Made by a program: the position numbers and the translations under genes. DNA of 64,000 nucleotides from Cladochytrium replicatum (taxonomy: Eukaryota; Chytridiomycota; Chytridiomycetes; Cladochytriales; Cladochytriaceae), in NCBI GenBank assembly GCA_025526935.1, contig JAHLKD010000006.1, forward strand, positions 591,001 through 655,000, read 5' to 3'. This document shows, piece by piece, positions 1 to 11,755 of this stretch. Under the pieces are notes generated by a model. That model worked only from the letters and a program-made list of their open reading frames with translations. It made no database searches and was not told the origin of the DNA. The number at the start of each line of letters is the position of its first letter. The stretch's first letter is position 1.

Positions 1-171
1 GAACGAAACTCGACATCTGTTCCCGATGAAATGATCACGAGCACTAATGTTATAAGCAGTGCTGGCGAGCTGAGAGAATCGCTGCCTTCGGGGAACCCGG
101 CTCGTAGAGCGAGGGGTCCACTTCCCACTATTCCCATAGCGACACATGAAAAAGCATACACGAGCTGGTGA
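1..171 (+). CDS. 3' end of an unidentified gene (partial, runs in from the left edge)
   Basis: An open frame enters the window at base 1 and ends at a TGA at 169-171, giving a C-terminal tail of 56 residues rich in Ser, Pro and Arg that ends in ...AYTSW. No domain is recognisable. The stop lies only 40 bp from the stop codon of the convergent ERGIC2/Erv41 gene, the tail-to-tail spacing expected in a compact genome, which is the main reason to regard it as real. The reverse strand is also open here, so this is a modest-confidence call. Confidence 0.45.
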   Translation, partial: ERNSTSVPDEMITSTNVISSAGELRESLPSGNPARRARGPLPTIPIATHEKAYTSW

Positions 172-210
172 AGAACAGCTTTCATTGCAGAATATGTCGG
201 CGACAATATA

Positions 211-1558
211 TTAAAGCTTTTGCTTTGACCGCGATAGAGCCACCATTCGTGTGACCCATTGAACCAGATGATGTACCATACCCACACAAACAAATATACC
301 TGTAAAATAGTTGCCTCAGTACAGATTCGTTCAGCCTAACTTCGTTGAATTACCTCCAATGATACCGCAAAGGCGCACCACAAAGTGAGTAAATCTTTCT
401 CTGCTTTCTGTCACGCGGACAGAAATAGGCTCTATTTCGTACTTGAAAAAGAGACCAGGAACACCGGATATCCCGATTTCTGGGCGAAGGACTCGGCGAT
501 GGTCAGTAACCGCATACTGATTTGTGAGTAATATCTTTTGACCAAGAAGTACCCGATCATCGATGTAAATGGTTGGAACCTTTAAATACGTCTCCTGATC
601 AGCAAAAGAACTTAGGCACTCAGAGGTTGCTCCTCACCACGCTGATAAAATATTGGAAAGTTTCCATATCTGTGGAATGAACATAATCTGCATTATAATA
701 GGAAGCATCAAACGATCATTGGACTCACTCTCAAAGCTGAGTTCCAGGCTTTTATCAAGTGGGTTCCTTAAGCCGGGATAGTTGATACCAAAGGATAGCC
801 GATCAATTCGATGTGTGAAGTTCAAAAGGTCGTGGGCGAGATGCTCGCCTTCATATCCGTGTCCTGTCGCCGTGATGTGTAACATTCCAGACACTTTGTT
901 TACTTGCGTTTCACCCTTGATACGGCATGCGCCCGTCGCCTCTGAGAGTCACCAATAAGTACATGAAAGATATTCAATAGGGCAATCCTGACCTATTCCG
1001 CTTCGACGATATCCCCCACTTTCACGATGTGCTTGCTGCACCATTTTGTGCACATTAATTGCATCTTGGTTCTTATCCCCACTAGATACACGTATGTCAG
1101 TTTAGCTCGCATACGATATCCTGATTAAACGTACGTGAATATGGTGACATCTTTTATCGAAAAGGTAGTCTATACGGAATAATTCCAGAATGAGTAGAAA
1201 ACATAATTCCCTAGTCATCAACATGATCGCCTCCTACATCTGTTTGTGTAAAGTCGTTCGCCAAGTTCATCGACGCGCCTGAAATGTCCAGTACATCGAT
1301 GCGTACATACTTGCAGTTCATCGCTATTGTGATATCAGCGTTAATTTGTAGCGCGTGGTTGTGTGTCCTCGACTGGTCCACCAAAAAATCGTAGCTGTGC
1401 CGGACACGGAGGTATGACGATGTTTCCGACAGCGCAAGGAAGCCAAGAATCACCGCAACGATGATAGTGAGCAGCCCTCCAGAGCCCGTGCTATTCTGAT
1501 AGTTCTTTTCGATCTTTGGGAATGCATCGAGGGCAACAAATCGTTTCCAGTTGACCAT
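211..1558 (-). CDS. ERV41: ERGIC2/Erv41-like COPII cargo-cycling membrane protein
   Basis: The family forms the Erv41-Erv46 complex that cycles between ER and Golgi in COPII/COPI vesicles. The N-terminal exon has the family opening: a start near MVNWKRF, then DAFPKIEKNYQNSTGSGG, a hydrophobic first membrane segment, and a lumenal start with the DITIAMNCKYVRIDVLDISG pattern. A middle exon (about 700-894) carries NFTHRIDRLSFGINYPGL and NPLD. A later exon (about 360-590) reads VPTIYIDD, then NQYAVTDHRR, PGLFFKYEIEPISV and VVRLCGIIGG. The last exon ends GGIFVCVGMVHHLVQW...SKQKL with TAA at 211-213. Exons are separated by short GT-AG introns. The start at 1558 is preferred, but an in-frame ATG at 1582 is also possible. 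Clear family member. Confidence 0.9.
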
Positions 1559-1699
1559 GGTTGCGATGGTGGCTTGTACCATAGTTGGCTGCAATGGTTC
1601 AACGAAAACCACCCATGGGTAGGATCAGCAATGTGGATCACAAAATCAAGCCTGAAATCATTCAAATTTGTTCTTAAAATAATCTGATCTGCTCCAGTA

Positions 1700-3407
1700 A
1701 AGCTTGCTCAAGAGAATTTGTTTCATTGGCAGTTGACACTTAAGGGGCCAAAGGACACATCTTGGGAGGGGTAGGATATCATGGTAATTTCTGTAAGGAT
1801 TGAATTTTGATCACATCTGGAGGTATCTTCCGGTAGAACTGACTTTTGACGAGGAGTATAATGAACCTAAAACACAAGCTTACTTTCTTACTGTCCCTTC
1901 ATCCAAACAGTGAGGAAAGAAAGGAATTCTAACTGATGGAAATCTTACACTCTTTAACTTTTTAGTTGACATACGATCTGTTTGGACAGCGAGAGTACTG
2001 GAATGCGGATACTCGGATTCACGTGCTGCTGAAGTCTTTGCAAGTTAGATTATATTGCTCTTAAACGATTTGTCTAGCTCACCACTCCAATCCGACTAGA
2101 ATTCCCTCCGGAAATCTCCGAGACTTTACGAACAGCTTGTAAGGGACTGTGTTGTATCCAGCCTGTTAAAACTAACCACTGAGCCAAAATACCAAGGTGG
2201 TCTAGCCACAGTGTCAGTTGTCCTTATCCCTTGATATCTGACACAACCGCAGAGTACACGGTAATTATTTACACACACGTATTTTTTCATCAAAAACAAA
2301 TCCGATAATAGCGGGACTTGCACTTTTCACGGACGACGATAAACCAGAGGATTCTAATGCAATATTCTCAATTGTCGTGACTCACTAGTTTTACGCCGTT
2401 TGTTTGCACAGAACCCGAGATCGCAAAAGCGCTAGAAGTCCGACGAATGCCGTTCACTGATCGTGCCGCTTCTATCAGCAATTCCATTGTATTGGTAACT
2501 ATTAGTGATATTTTGAATCAGAAGCACAGCAACTGGTTTATTCACGTTGCCCTGAAGCGCCCCCCTTACGTTTGGAACTGCCTCCCCGTTCGAGATCAGG
2601 GAGAGCAGATGGTTTATATTTCTCCGTCTGAGAGGTCATCTTAATTGTTTTAGCGCTGCTCCTAACCGATATTGATGGGCGAGAGGCTTCAAAGCTTCTC
2701 CTTGTTGCAGACACCGACCGTTCCATACTACAAGTTCTGCTGCCTGCGATTCAATGAGATCTAAAAAGGGACACCAGCCCAAAAGATGGACTACCTTTCC
2801 AAGATTGATCGAAATTAGTAACTGGTGGTCTTTGCCTGGACACTTCGAGAGTTGAAAACCATTTCTTCATGTCTGGCACCTGAGGTATAAAGTGGAGACT
2901 GTCTACAGGCATTGAGTGTTTCCTTGATAATTAAATTTAGCGTCTCTGTGTGGTGGAGGAGAAGTTGCGATAGATTTCCATAATAAGTACTGAAGATGGG
3001 GAAGGTGATTACCGCTGGATCTCAAAATATCAAAGAAAGAGGGGCGAGTTTAAAATTGCCGAGGTGTCAAGCCGCTTCCCCAGAGTCGATAGTTTCATTG
3101 ATGTTGTACGTAGCTGTGGGTGACCACTTACATAATGAGCTTTCGAGTTGGTCTCTGACCTCTTTCAAACAACAAAAGTACACTTTAAAAGATCCTCCCG
3201 GAAAGCAGCAGGTACAGCAAACTCCAGTTCAAAAATTCGTCTAAACGAGCTGCAAGCGGTGAGCCGTTTAATGTGGAGAAGAAGCGAATACGTGGTAACG
3301 ACGACGCAGATGGACAAGGAAATAGCAAACAACATAGAATAAGAGGCGATGTTGCAGTTGGAATATTGTTGAAGCCATGTCTTTATAAAGAACGAGAAAA
3401 CAGTCGT
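1700..3407. other. Unresolved interval without a recognisable gene
   Basis: No conserved family was recognised on either strand. On the minus strand, 2450-2800 contains two moderately long protein-like stretches in different frames (for example a polar Ser/Arg-rich frame ending at 2538, and a frame with VVHLLGWCPFLDL), interrupted by stops. They could be exons of an unrecognised short-intron gene or a decayed gene. At 2155-2220 the minus strand has a tRNA box-A-like string (GGCTCAGTGGTTAG) but no T-arm. Nothing here supports a firm CDS. Confidence 0.4.
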
Positions 3408-5015
3408 TCACTTCGAACTGTTTGAAAGCTGCTCCATAAAGGATAGCATATTCGCTATTTCATCGGGCTTAGCCGGACCATGGGCGTTCCAGCGGATGCG
3501 GCCGGCACTATCAACCAGATGAACCCAGCCAACAAGGCGGTTGGTGATTCCCATGATCTTCCGCTCCTCACGAATTGAGTTGAAGTTCAGAATGTATGAA
3601 TCCTGTTCGGACCAAACATCGTCAAATTCTCCGTGCAAATAAATTTTAGTGCCAAACATACATGCAGTTCCGCTGGTACTCTTCTCCGGATGAACATCTC
3701 CGATAATCGTAACATGAAGGCCTTCGTCGGACTGTCTTCGTTGTTTACCTAAGGAACGGTCAACTTAACCATTAAGCCTTGGATTAAAGATTTACCTGCA
3801 CGATCTTCACTCCCTGAGTATTTTCGAACTTCTCAAGTGCGGGAGTGATGTATGTCATTACATGTCGCTAGGAAAGTTGAGAACATTTGGATTACATGGT
3901 ATGCAAACCAGTCACTAATACTTACTGCTCCGAGCTCCGAAGACACAAAAGCAACCAATGAGCATGCTTGATTCTCAATCAAAGAATGAATACTGGCTTG
4001 TTTACGCGTCAAGGTCCGTCCTACAATGTTAGGAATCGATACGGCTCGCTAGATAACCTGATTGACAGACGATCGCGACCAAAGAAAGTTTGAACACACC
4101 TTAGCTGGAACCATTTTTGCTTCAGCATCCCACCATTTCTCTCCCTTTTTGGCGAGCTCTTTGATTTCATCAAAATATCCGTCATGAAAGGCTTCCTCCA
4201 TACTTAGAACAAGTAAGCATACGCTCGAAAATGTCATCCAAATGCACACTCACAGTTTCTTTCGTTTCGCTTCAGGATCATATGACCGTGACATCTCGAC
4301 GATCCGTTGTTTAAGCCCCTTCGGCTTGTTTTCAGCAGCATCTTGTTGCCACTTTTTTTGCAACTCTTCTTCCAATTTTTTCACTTTCTCTTGCATCTGT
4401 CGGTTAACTCTATGGAGGTAGCTATTTTCGCTGGAAAAATCTTCTTAATGCGGATTCTTTCGGCCCTGGGGTTTCAAATACACACTTCATATCCTGACCC
4501 GGCATCTTTGAGGACGGATCCGCTGCAGCTCTTTTCGCTTCGTTGGCAAATCTCTCGAGAAGTCTTTCGGAAGCAGCATCTACCTTCGGATCCACCTTGT
4601 TATTGATGGTGCCCGCGGGATCTCCAGATAGTGCTGCAGACTTTCTTGTTGAGTCGTCATCTTCATCACCTTCCACTACACCCCCACTCGACGGGGCTCC
4701 TCCGCGCGGTGTCGACGTTCCCAGGATCTCATCCACGTCGTACACTGAATTTGGGAGATTTGGTAATGGAGGAGGTGTGGGCATGGGCGGAGGAGTAACT
4801 TTTGTTGGTATCCGCGGAGGCATGGTCGACATCGCGCACCAAGAAGTTGAAACTGTTGTTGCATTGATCCGGTTTGATCCACGAAGGCTGTGCGCTGCAG
4901 CTGAGCTTGAACCAAATCCACTTGCTCTGACGGCAGCAGGAAGTGCAGGGCACCCAATGCGCCCGGTCCCAGCTAGCGAGCGGGAAAGACCCGAAGCGGC
5001 CCGAAACGAATGCAT
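3408..5015 (-). CDS. ATP10: ATP10, mitochondrial F1Fo-ATP synthase assembly factor
   Basis: Atp10 is a mitochondrial chaperone needed to assemble the Fo part of ATP synthase (subunit a/Atp6). The first exon (4422-5015) begins at an ATG with an Arg/Ser/Ala-rich, acid-free leader typical of a mitochondrial presequence, then a Pro/Asp-rich disordered stretch. A following exon has YFDEIKELAKKGEKWWDAEA. Another encodes ITPALEKFENTQGVKIVQVN, and the final exon (3408-3659) gives the diagnostic C-terminus: YLHGEFDDVW, then LVGWVHLVDSAGRIRW and GPAKPDEIANMLSFMEQL. The gene is head-to-head with TTC27, with 65 bp between start codons. The extended N-terminal region (about 150 residues before the conserved domain) is longer than in yeast. 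Confidence 0.85.
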
Positions 5016-5080
5016 TTTTCAGACAGCTGTGCTGAGAACACGTGACATAATCCCACCTTTTTTAGCGGTAGTAATCGGAT

Positions 5081-8000
5081 ATGGCGGCTGCGGAACACTT
5101 CGAGTGGGCACTGATTCGGGGCAGCGCGGTCGAAGATGCCACCGAAATTGGAGAAATCGTCAATGCATTTGGGAACGGAGAATACGCGAAATTGCTTTCG
5201 AGCGCTCGTGCGCAGACCATTCTTTTGGATGAACAGACTAGTATGTTTACATGTGATCAAGCACTGCTTTCCTCTAAATCTTTCATCAGACTCTCCAAAA
5301 GCGATTTCCGAGAAAGTTTGGAAGGTGTCTGCCGTGGAATCGTGGGAAATTCAGTTGGAGGTCCTCTCAATTGGTGTCGCCAGCCTCTACTTGTTTCTTC
5401 AGGGAGCATGGACAGGGCCGCTCATTAACGCTGGAGAAGATAAAGTTTTGGAACTGCTTACATCGAAGGTTGTGGCAGTTGATCGGGATTTGGAAATATC
5501 TCAAATACTCTGCAGGATTTTGTTACATCATCGCAAGAATATTTGAAAGCGAACCAAGAGCCGATTTACCACCTTACACCTAAACCCGGTCTTCTTGCAG
5601 TCGCACGTGTTATCTTGGTGGACTGTTCACATGTGTTTACTCAACTGAAGGTATCTGGGAAATCAAATCATTTAGCTGCGTTTGCTTTACCGATATTCTA
5701 TTACTCTTCAGACAAAAAGCATTTGGGCTGCAAGATGTTTGTTTGTGCAGCAACGAATCCTTGAAAACTCTGCGGCGAGTGTTCTCGAGGGTCTGAATAA
5801 TGCGCTGTCCGAATGTACATACAGTAATGTGTCAGTTCGTGCTGGGATGCTGATCAAAATTTCTCCTCAGCAAACGCCGTTCTTGAATCATTAGATGATA
5901 GCTTTTCAGATGTTATCGGCCAATTCCGCCTGGAATACGGGTTGGTCCAACATTTTCATCATAAAGATGAAAAGGCAGTGGTACGGTTTTGAAGAATCAA
6001 TGGAATTTTCCGCTGAACTTCAATTGGGTATCTTCAGTCAAACTTTAAGAAGGCTCAAGAGGCAACTAAGTTTACCTGGGAACTGACTGGCGCACTGGGA
6101 AAACGGACGAAGTTTCAGACATTTGATGTGTCACAACTTGTGGTCGTGGCAGAGAGTGCAAAGCCTAGTTCTTCAAATGGCGTGAATGTGTCCAGTGCGA
6201 TCGATTCAAAATCGACTGTGGCATCTTTTGTTCCTTCGAATTTGGATCTTAATGACGATACTATTCTTGACAAAATTGCCTTTACTGCACCTGGAGAAAA
6301 TGAAAGTGAAACATCAAAAGTTCATCCTAGCAACCAAGGGAATCTCAGTCCGTTGGACCAAAGTATTCTGCTTGCATATTGGTGAGTGGATCGGCGGTGT
6401 GTAGTTTTTGGCTGAAACTCACGATCCGTCTAGCTTGAATGTCAAGAATACAAATCCGGTGCACGGACTAACCAACGAACAAATGTCTCCATTTGTTGCG
6501 GTAGGTTGTGTTTGAATCAAAAGGTCCATCGAAACTCATTCTGTCGCATGTTTAGCGCGTTTTGGAGAACCCCAACAATTGGTTAGTTCACTCTATGGCA
6601 CTCTTGTTGAGATCCCGGCTGGAGGGTGATAAATCCAGAACTATCGAGAGAGCGGCATTGCAGCTTCAGGTGTGCGGGTCTCTTCCATCGAATCGTTTAT
6701 TCTCGAGCTGACTGGTTCTTAAGGTCCTTGTGGATCAAATTTCCACGGATGACGCCCCGGTCGAACAACGCATGCGTAATTTCTTTTCTTTGCTGATGCC
6801 CTCAAAGTGGCAATTGGAGGTTCGAGGAACGAATGTACTGCCAACAAGTAACTTACCTTTACCAAATAGAGGGAACTGGCGGAGAGATACGCCGCATTGG
6901 GAGTCATACGTTCAGCTCTCCAAATATTCGAGCGACTTGAAATGTGGGATCAGGCTGTGGAGTGTTACCAGATGCTCGAGAATGAGGCAAAGGTTTGATG
7001 ATTTTCTGCTTTCAAAGAATGGTTCTAAAGGTTTGAGTAACGAAAAGGCTGAAGAAATCGTGCGGCAGCAACTTGAGATCCATCCTGACTCCCCGAAATT
7101 GCTGTGCATTCTTGGCGACATCAAGAAAAATCCTCAGTACTATGAAAAGGCGTGGGAAGTGTCTGAAGGACACTATTCACGGGCAATGCGCTCGCTGGGG
7201 ACACACTATTTCCGCAAGAATGAGGTTTGGGTTACTTATGAACTGTGTTGAATGTATCTCATCGTTCTCTACAGCACGAAAAGGCATTGGAAGCGTATGA
7301 AAAAGGTCTCGCAATCAACCCTCTGTTTCCAACTTCTTGGTTTGTCATGGGATGCTCCGCAATCCAACTCTCCGACTGGGAGAAGGCCGTCGTTGCCTTC
7401 AGTCGCTGCGTCAACATCGAGGGCGATGTAAATCAGATGAGCATATCCCGGAGACGATATTTTTCTGACGATTGAGTTCTCAGAATAGCGAAGCGTGGGC
7501 GAATTTGGCCTCAGTCAACATCAAGCTCGGCAAGAAGTAAGTTTATCTTCAATATCACCGCTCCGGTTTAATCATTTCCGTTTGGTTTAAAGGCGTGAAG
7601 CATGGCATGCTCTCCGAGAAGCGCTGCGGCTTAACTACGACAACTATCGCATGTGGCAAAACTACTTATACACCTCAATCGATATTGGAGAATTCTCCGA
7701 AGCTATTCTCGCTATGCAACGGATTCTTGAGCTCCGATGGGATAAGGACTCCGAAAAGGAAAACGTAGTGGATGTCGAAATTTTGAGGATATTGATGCAA
7801 GAGTCACTGAAAGGAAGGGGTGATGGGGGTGCCGATCAGAGTATGTGCCACGAAAATTTGAGATGATTACCGGGAATAATTTACCGATTGCTAGGTTCCC
7901 GACTTGCGAATCGAGTATCCGAATACATAGACAATGCGCTTGACAAGCTCGCCAGCTTTGCTCCACTTGCAGATGCCGCTGGAGACTTCCACAAAGCTCT

Positions 8001-8375
8001 CGGAAACTACCCGCGAGCTCTCGACCTTTATCAAAAGAGTTATCGAGCTTATCTCAACAGGCCAGCACTTACGGCAGATCTGAAAGTATTTGAAGAAGCT
8101 GTCGATGCAACTATCAAGCTGGCTGATGCGTTTGCCGAACTTGGCTCTGCAGAAGAAACCAAGGCGGACGGCACAAAGAGTCTTTTACAAAGCGATTGGC
8201 AATATCAAGCCAAGCAGGCACTGAAGTCGATCAGCCGTCGATGCAAGGTAACTGCAACTAAATCGCCCAACTCCCATGGACTTCTTTCACACATTTCCTC
8301 CAGAAATATTTCGAAGGCACAGCTCAGTTCGACCGGCTTGAGGCAAAGATCACTGAGATAGAGCAAAAACAATAA
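5081..8375 (+). CDS. TTC27: TTC27/Emw1-like tetratricopeptide repeat protein
   Basis: Multi-exon gene with introns of about 49-60 bp. Examples are exon 1 ending at EQT, and an intron bridging LLTSK to DFVTSSQEYL. The N-terminal family block has ESWEIQLEVLSIGVASLYLF followed by LQGAWTGP. The C-terminal half holds TPR units: EKALEAYEKGLAINPLFPTS, NSEAWANLASVNIKLGKK, REAWHALREALRLNYDNYRM, then ANRVSEYIDNALDKLASFAP. It ends ...KITEIEQKQ with TAA at 8373-8375, overlapped by an AATAAA motif at 8371. Yeast Emw1 is essential and linked to cell-wall integrity; human TTC27 is a TPR scaffold with links to ribosome and elongation-factor biology. These roles are family knowledge. Its 5' end faces ATP10 across 65 bp. 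Confidence 0.88.
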
Positions 8376-8421
8376 AAATGATTACTGATCTATATTGGTA
8401 TCAAATACTGCAATCCCATGT

Positions 8422-10032
8422 TCAATCCCCAACAGATCCAGATGCGAGTGGGGCTCTTACACAAGCGAAAGGCTCCGTTTGGTCCTGATCAATCAGCGTT
8501 TCTTGGCTGGCAGACCGATATTGAACGTGCCCCTTGATCCTCCGCTCTCTTCCTAGCTCAGCATCGACATTGCTACAATACTTCCTACCAGTGAGAACAG
8601 CTTTCATCGGTGGTTGCGAGCTTTCATAGGGTACGGCGATCAGTCTTCTCGCAGCTTGCGTTGGAAGTGCTGTAGTTTTGGAGTGAGGTGGCCGTTGTGG
8701 TTGCGTTTTTTCGGCAATCATTCGTGGATGCCTGTCAGAAGCTGGTTGGATAGCCAATCCACACGCTGGCTCCGCAGAATACGGGCGATTCACTGTTGCA
8801 ATTACAGGGGTTCGAGAGAGCGATTCGTAAGCGGCGGACATTGGACGCCGACTGATATTGAACGGTTTCAATGGAGAGCTGGGTCGATCTGGTGTGGCTC
8901 TTCCAAAAGTTCGCTCAATTTTTGATGTTTTAAATCTACTTCCAGATGTTGACTGACTACATCTCAAGGATGTTTCCGTAATTTTTGTCAACGCCGAAGT
9001 ATCCGCCGATGGACTCCTTTGGGATCGATGTACGCCGTCGACTTGCTCTGCTCTCTCACCTAGGTCAAAATTCGATTTCAATGGATCTGGCGGAGCGGGT
9101 GCAACCTTTCTAGACTCTGTGTTTGATCCGTTCTTTGGTGACTCTGAACTGTGTAAGCCTTCCCTCAAATGTCGTCGACGATGAATCAACCTCAGCGCTG
9201 GGGGGACTGTACTAGTTGGAGGTATGGGGGTCTCAGACCCTCCACATGCAACGCAGCTCCCGCCAACCCCTTTCTCGAGAATAATTCTCTCTTGACTAGA
9301 AATAGTCGGGCCAGTTCCATAGGATCCAGATGCGAGCAGTGGGCTTGAAGAAGTGACATAACTGTATGCTGCAACCGCAGAAGAAGTCAAAAACGTAGCA
9401 ACCTCGTCTTCGCCTGGATCATCGGCCCATCCCGAAATACTGTCCAAAACCAGAATGGTTTCGGAAGGCTTCCTGAAATGTGTCGTTGAGCTGTTAGTGA
9501 TAGCAGGTGATAGAGCGATAGAAACACCGGAAGGCTGATCATCCTCGTCAATGCCGTTGTCAGCGGGATGTGAACTTTGGGGACGTGGGAATTGCTTTGG
9601 AATTCGAAACGGATATGCATTTGGCGGTAATGCAGGGGTTGCTATAGCCATCGGCTGTGGTCGGGGAGCCGGGTCCATACGAACTCCTGCCAGGACTCTT
9701 GGCTTTTTCAGCGGAATTACTGTTCCCGTTGAACCAGAAGGTGGGAAATTTTTAGGTGTGAGCGGACGAAGAGTGTATTCTTTCGGTCGAGGGTACGGAA
9801 TTGGGCGGATCAGATCAGTCGGGTCCAGGAATTGGTGGGATGAGTGGAAAGGCGGATCATTGGGCGGGTGTGTGCGCTTCCATTCTCTAACAAACAAACG
9901 TGGATCTGGAGCAAAAGGCCCAGTTCGAGTCTGAGAATTCCTTGGAATTATGCGGGTATGCTGCTTCCTGGGCATACGAATGCTGCCAAACATGTGGGGT
10001 GCACTACTGCTTTCGTAGCATTCGTGATCCAT
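8422..10032 (-). CDS. Hypothetical disordered Pro/Ser-rich protein
   Basis: A single long reading frame with no recognised domain. The composition is Pro, Ser, Arg and Thr rich, with recurring short Pro-basic strings (for example HPPNDPPFHSS, IPYPRPKEYTLRPLTPKNFP), indicating intrinsic disorder. The frame stays open up to 10191, but that would run across DPH3 exon 1, so the ATG at 10032 (MDHECYESS) is chosen; an ATG at about 9990 (MFGSIRMP) is an alternative. This places its start 35 bp from the DPH3 start in a head-to-head pair. A CVAC motif sits mid-protein but no partner Cys/His pair is obvious. Function not known. Confidence 0.65.
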   Translation of the reverse strand: MDHECYESSSAPHMFGSIRMPRKQHTRIIPRNSQTRTGPFAPDPRLFVREWKRTHPPNDPPFHSSHQFLDPTDLIRPIPYPRPKEYTLRPLTPKNFPPSGSTGTVIPLKKPRVLAGVRMDPAPRPQPMAIATPALPPNAYPFRIPKQFPRPQSSHPADNGIDEDDQPSGVSIALSPAITNSSTTHFRKPSETILVLDSISGWADDPGEDEVATFLTSSAVAAYSYVTSSSPLLASGSYGTGPTISSQERIILEKGVGGSCVACGGSETPIPPTSTVPPALRLIHRRRHLREGLHSSESPKNGSNTESRKVAPAPPDPLKSNFDLGERAEQVDGVHRSQRSPSADTSALTKITETSLRCSQSTSGSRFKTSKIERTFGRATPDRPSSPLKPFNISRRPMSAAYESLSRTPVIATVNRPYSAEPACGLAIQPASDRHPRMIAEKTQPQRPPHSKTTALPTQAARRLIAVPYESSQPPMKAVLTGRKYCSNVDAELGRERRIKGHVQYRSASQETLIDQDQTEPFACVRAPLASGSVGD

Positions 10033-10067
10033 CACTTTCACTTGGAATTCACAGCCACCAAACAAAT

Positions 10068-10442
10068 ATGACGGCGTTTTATGATGAGGTGAAGCAAGGC
10101 GGAAAAAAGAAATGGAAGATGGGCTGCTCACCCTAGTATTTTTGTTGGTAGGTCGAGCTCGAAGACATGAAGTTCGATGAAGATACGTCATCCTATTGGT
10201 ACCCGTGTCCGTGTGGGGACAAGTTCACCATAACTTTGGAAGAGATGAAAGACGGAGAGGAGATTGCGAGATGCCCCTCGTGTTCTCTAATTATCAGGTA
10301 CTTAACAATTAGTGCTTCGTGCTTCCACGTACTTATTTTAAACTTGTCAATCGTTAGAGTCATTTACGATATGGATCAATTCATTGACGATGACCAAGAA
10401 GTAATCGACCTTCGTCAAGGCGAGGCGGTATCTGCACACTGA
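10068..10442 (+). CDS. DPH3: DPH3, CSL zinc-finger electron donor for diphthamide synthesis
   Basis: Dph3 (Kti11) is a small iron/zinc protein that supplies electrons to the Dph1-Dph2 radical enzyme, which makes diphthamide on elongation factor 2; in yeast it also serves Elongator. Three exons are resolved: 10068-10088 (MTAFYDE), 10152-10297, and 10358-10442, with introns of 63 and 60 bp. The second intron keeps the frame open, so an ORF scan alone would include 20 spurious residues. The spliced protein is 82 residues. It shows the CSL signature YPCPCGDKF (CxC), then [20 protein letters not shown] (CxxC), followed by VIYDMDQF. All four metal-binding cysteines are present. A downstream in-frame ATG (10167) is not the true start. 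Confidence 0.95.
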
Positions 10443-10719
10443 CATATCAACCATCGTTCTTGTTTCGAGACCGATTGTACTTTGCGAATTCTTGGAGCTC
10501 GGCTTGGTTGTGACCGGCTATGAACACAAACATCGCATCTGAAATTCAGCAATCCAGCGCCTGTCCCATGCTCGTAAACGGCCCATCTCGCGACTTTATG
10601 TTCACGTCTCTGCCGCTTGCGACGTTCTGTTTGACTTCATCTATCTTCAAAGAATCCAAAAAGATTTTATTCCAGAAAGTAAAAATACTCTAGGAGTGCA
10701 AACAGTATGCTTCTATGGT

Positions 10720-11685
10720 CTAGTGCGACAGTAACACGACCAAACCTCTAAGAGTTCCTGAAAGATCCCCGTTCTCTGGGATGCAATATTTTCCTTGAGC
10801 AACTTTCTGACTAACTTCGATCAAGTTCGCGTTACTCCTTCTAAGAGAGTCGTATCGCCACACTGCCTGGTGCAGCGATTTCCCGTGAACGCAAAGGGCA
10901 AAGGATGGGTTGTTTCGAGAATCCGTCCAACGTTCATGTTCAATAACTCGAACATCCAAACTTCCGGACTGCTCCTCCCCCGAGCTCCCTTCACTCAAGA
11001 AGATCAGCCCTATTTCTTACGTTTGAGTTCCTGGTTGTATGTCTCGTTCTTCGCACAGGACATACCGTTCGCGATACACCAATGTGCGCTATGTCCACGC
11101 TTCAACGCCGGTTCGTTGTTTTTCTGAAAAGGAACCCATTCAAGGTATAAGCTGTTTTCCAAAAGAATTCGGCGAGATACATACATCACGATCATAGGGA
11201 ATAAGCGCGAGCCCACCAGTGAGTAAATGAGATGTGACGTTGTCCACGGAGCGGTCTTCCGTTTTCTCATCCCACGGAACAACTTTTGCTTGCATGCCAC
11301 ACCAGTGGGATGCGAGCTTTGCGATATCATAGGCAGAAAATAGTTCGCCATGCTGGGTGAAACCAGCGGACTTGGCTAATGCCAGCATAGCTGTGAGTGT
11401 AACTGGGCCATCAATAGAGTATAAAGAGTCAGGAACGTTCATAAGTGATGGTGCGGAGATTCTATTGTAATGCTTCCGAGCAATGAGCAAAGCAATCAGA
11501 CCGCATCTGGATGGGTCTCTAATTATTAGATTGCTCCGAAGCTGATTTTTGTATACTAACGTTGGCCCTGTCTGGAGCTCCGTGTGTAGCTCTGTCCCGC
11601 AGACGCTCCATTGCATCGTCGTCTCCACCTGGGACAGCTGCGCGGCCAATGCTTTTACAACCGCCCGCCTCCACAGATCCAGCAT
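10720..11685 (-). CDS. ACTMAP: Actin maturation protease (ACTMAP/C19orf54, UPF0692 family)
   Basis: ACTMAP cleaves the acetylated N-terminal Met/Cys from nascent actin. The first exon (from 11685) contains the catalytic-Cys motif RCGLIALLIA, then the family block GFTQHGELFSAYDIAKLASH and LLTGGLALIPYDRD. After a short intron near 11010-11150 the next exon has the catalytic-His segment GHSAHWCIANG. The last exon gives LCVHGKSLHQAVWRYDSLRR SN (split here), KYCIPENGDLSGTLRGLVVL, and a stop at 10720. The Cys and His of the family's catalytic pair are both present. It lies downstream of RAD51C on the same strand, with about 70 bp between that gene's stop and this ATG. An additional 5' exon cannot be ruled out. 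Confidence 0.82.
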
Positions 11686-11755
11686 GTCAGGTGACCGAAA
11701 TGTCCGTGATTCCTTTACCCTAAAAAGTAGAGTCAGATATTAATATTTATATACT

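Noticed and set aside
2150-2245. tRNA box-A-like GGCTCAGTGGTTAG on the minus strand
   Set aside because: No T-arm or box B follows and no cloverleaf can be drawn.
4543-5232. 229-codon plus-strand ORF
   Set aside because: Antisense shadow of ATP10 exon 1, running into the TTC27 start; its composition follows the opposite-strand codons.
10167-10442. Continuous ORF reading DPH3 with 20 extra residues
   Set aside because: The extra residues are a 60-bp GT-AG intron whose length is a multiple of three with no stop; removal restores the conserved protein, and exon 1 lies upstream at 10068.
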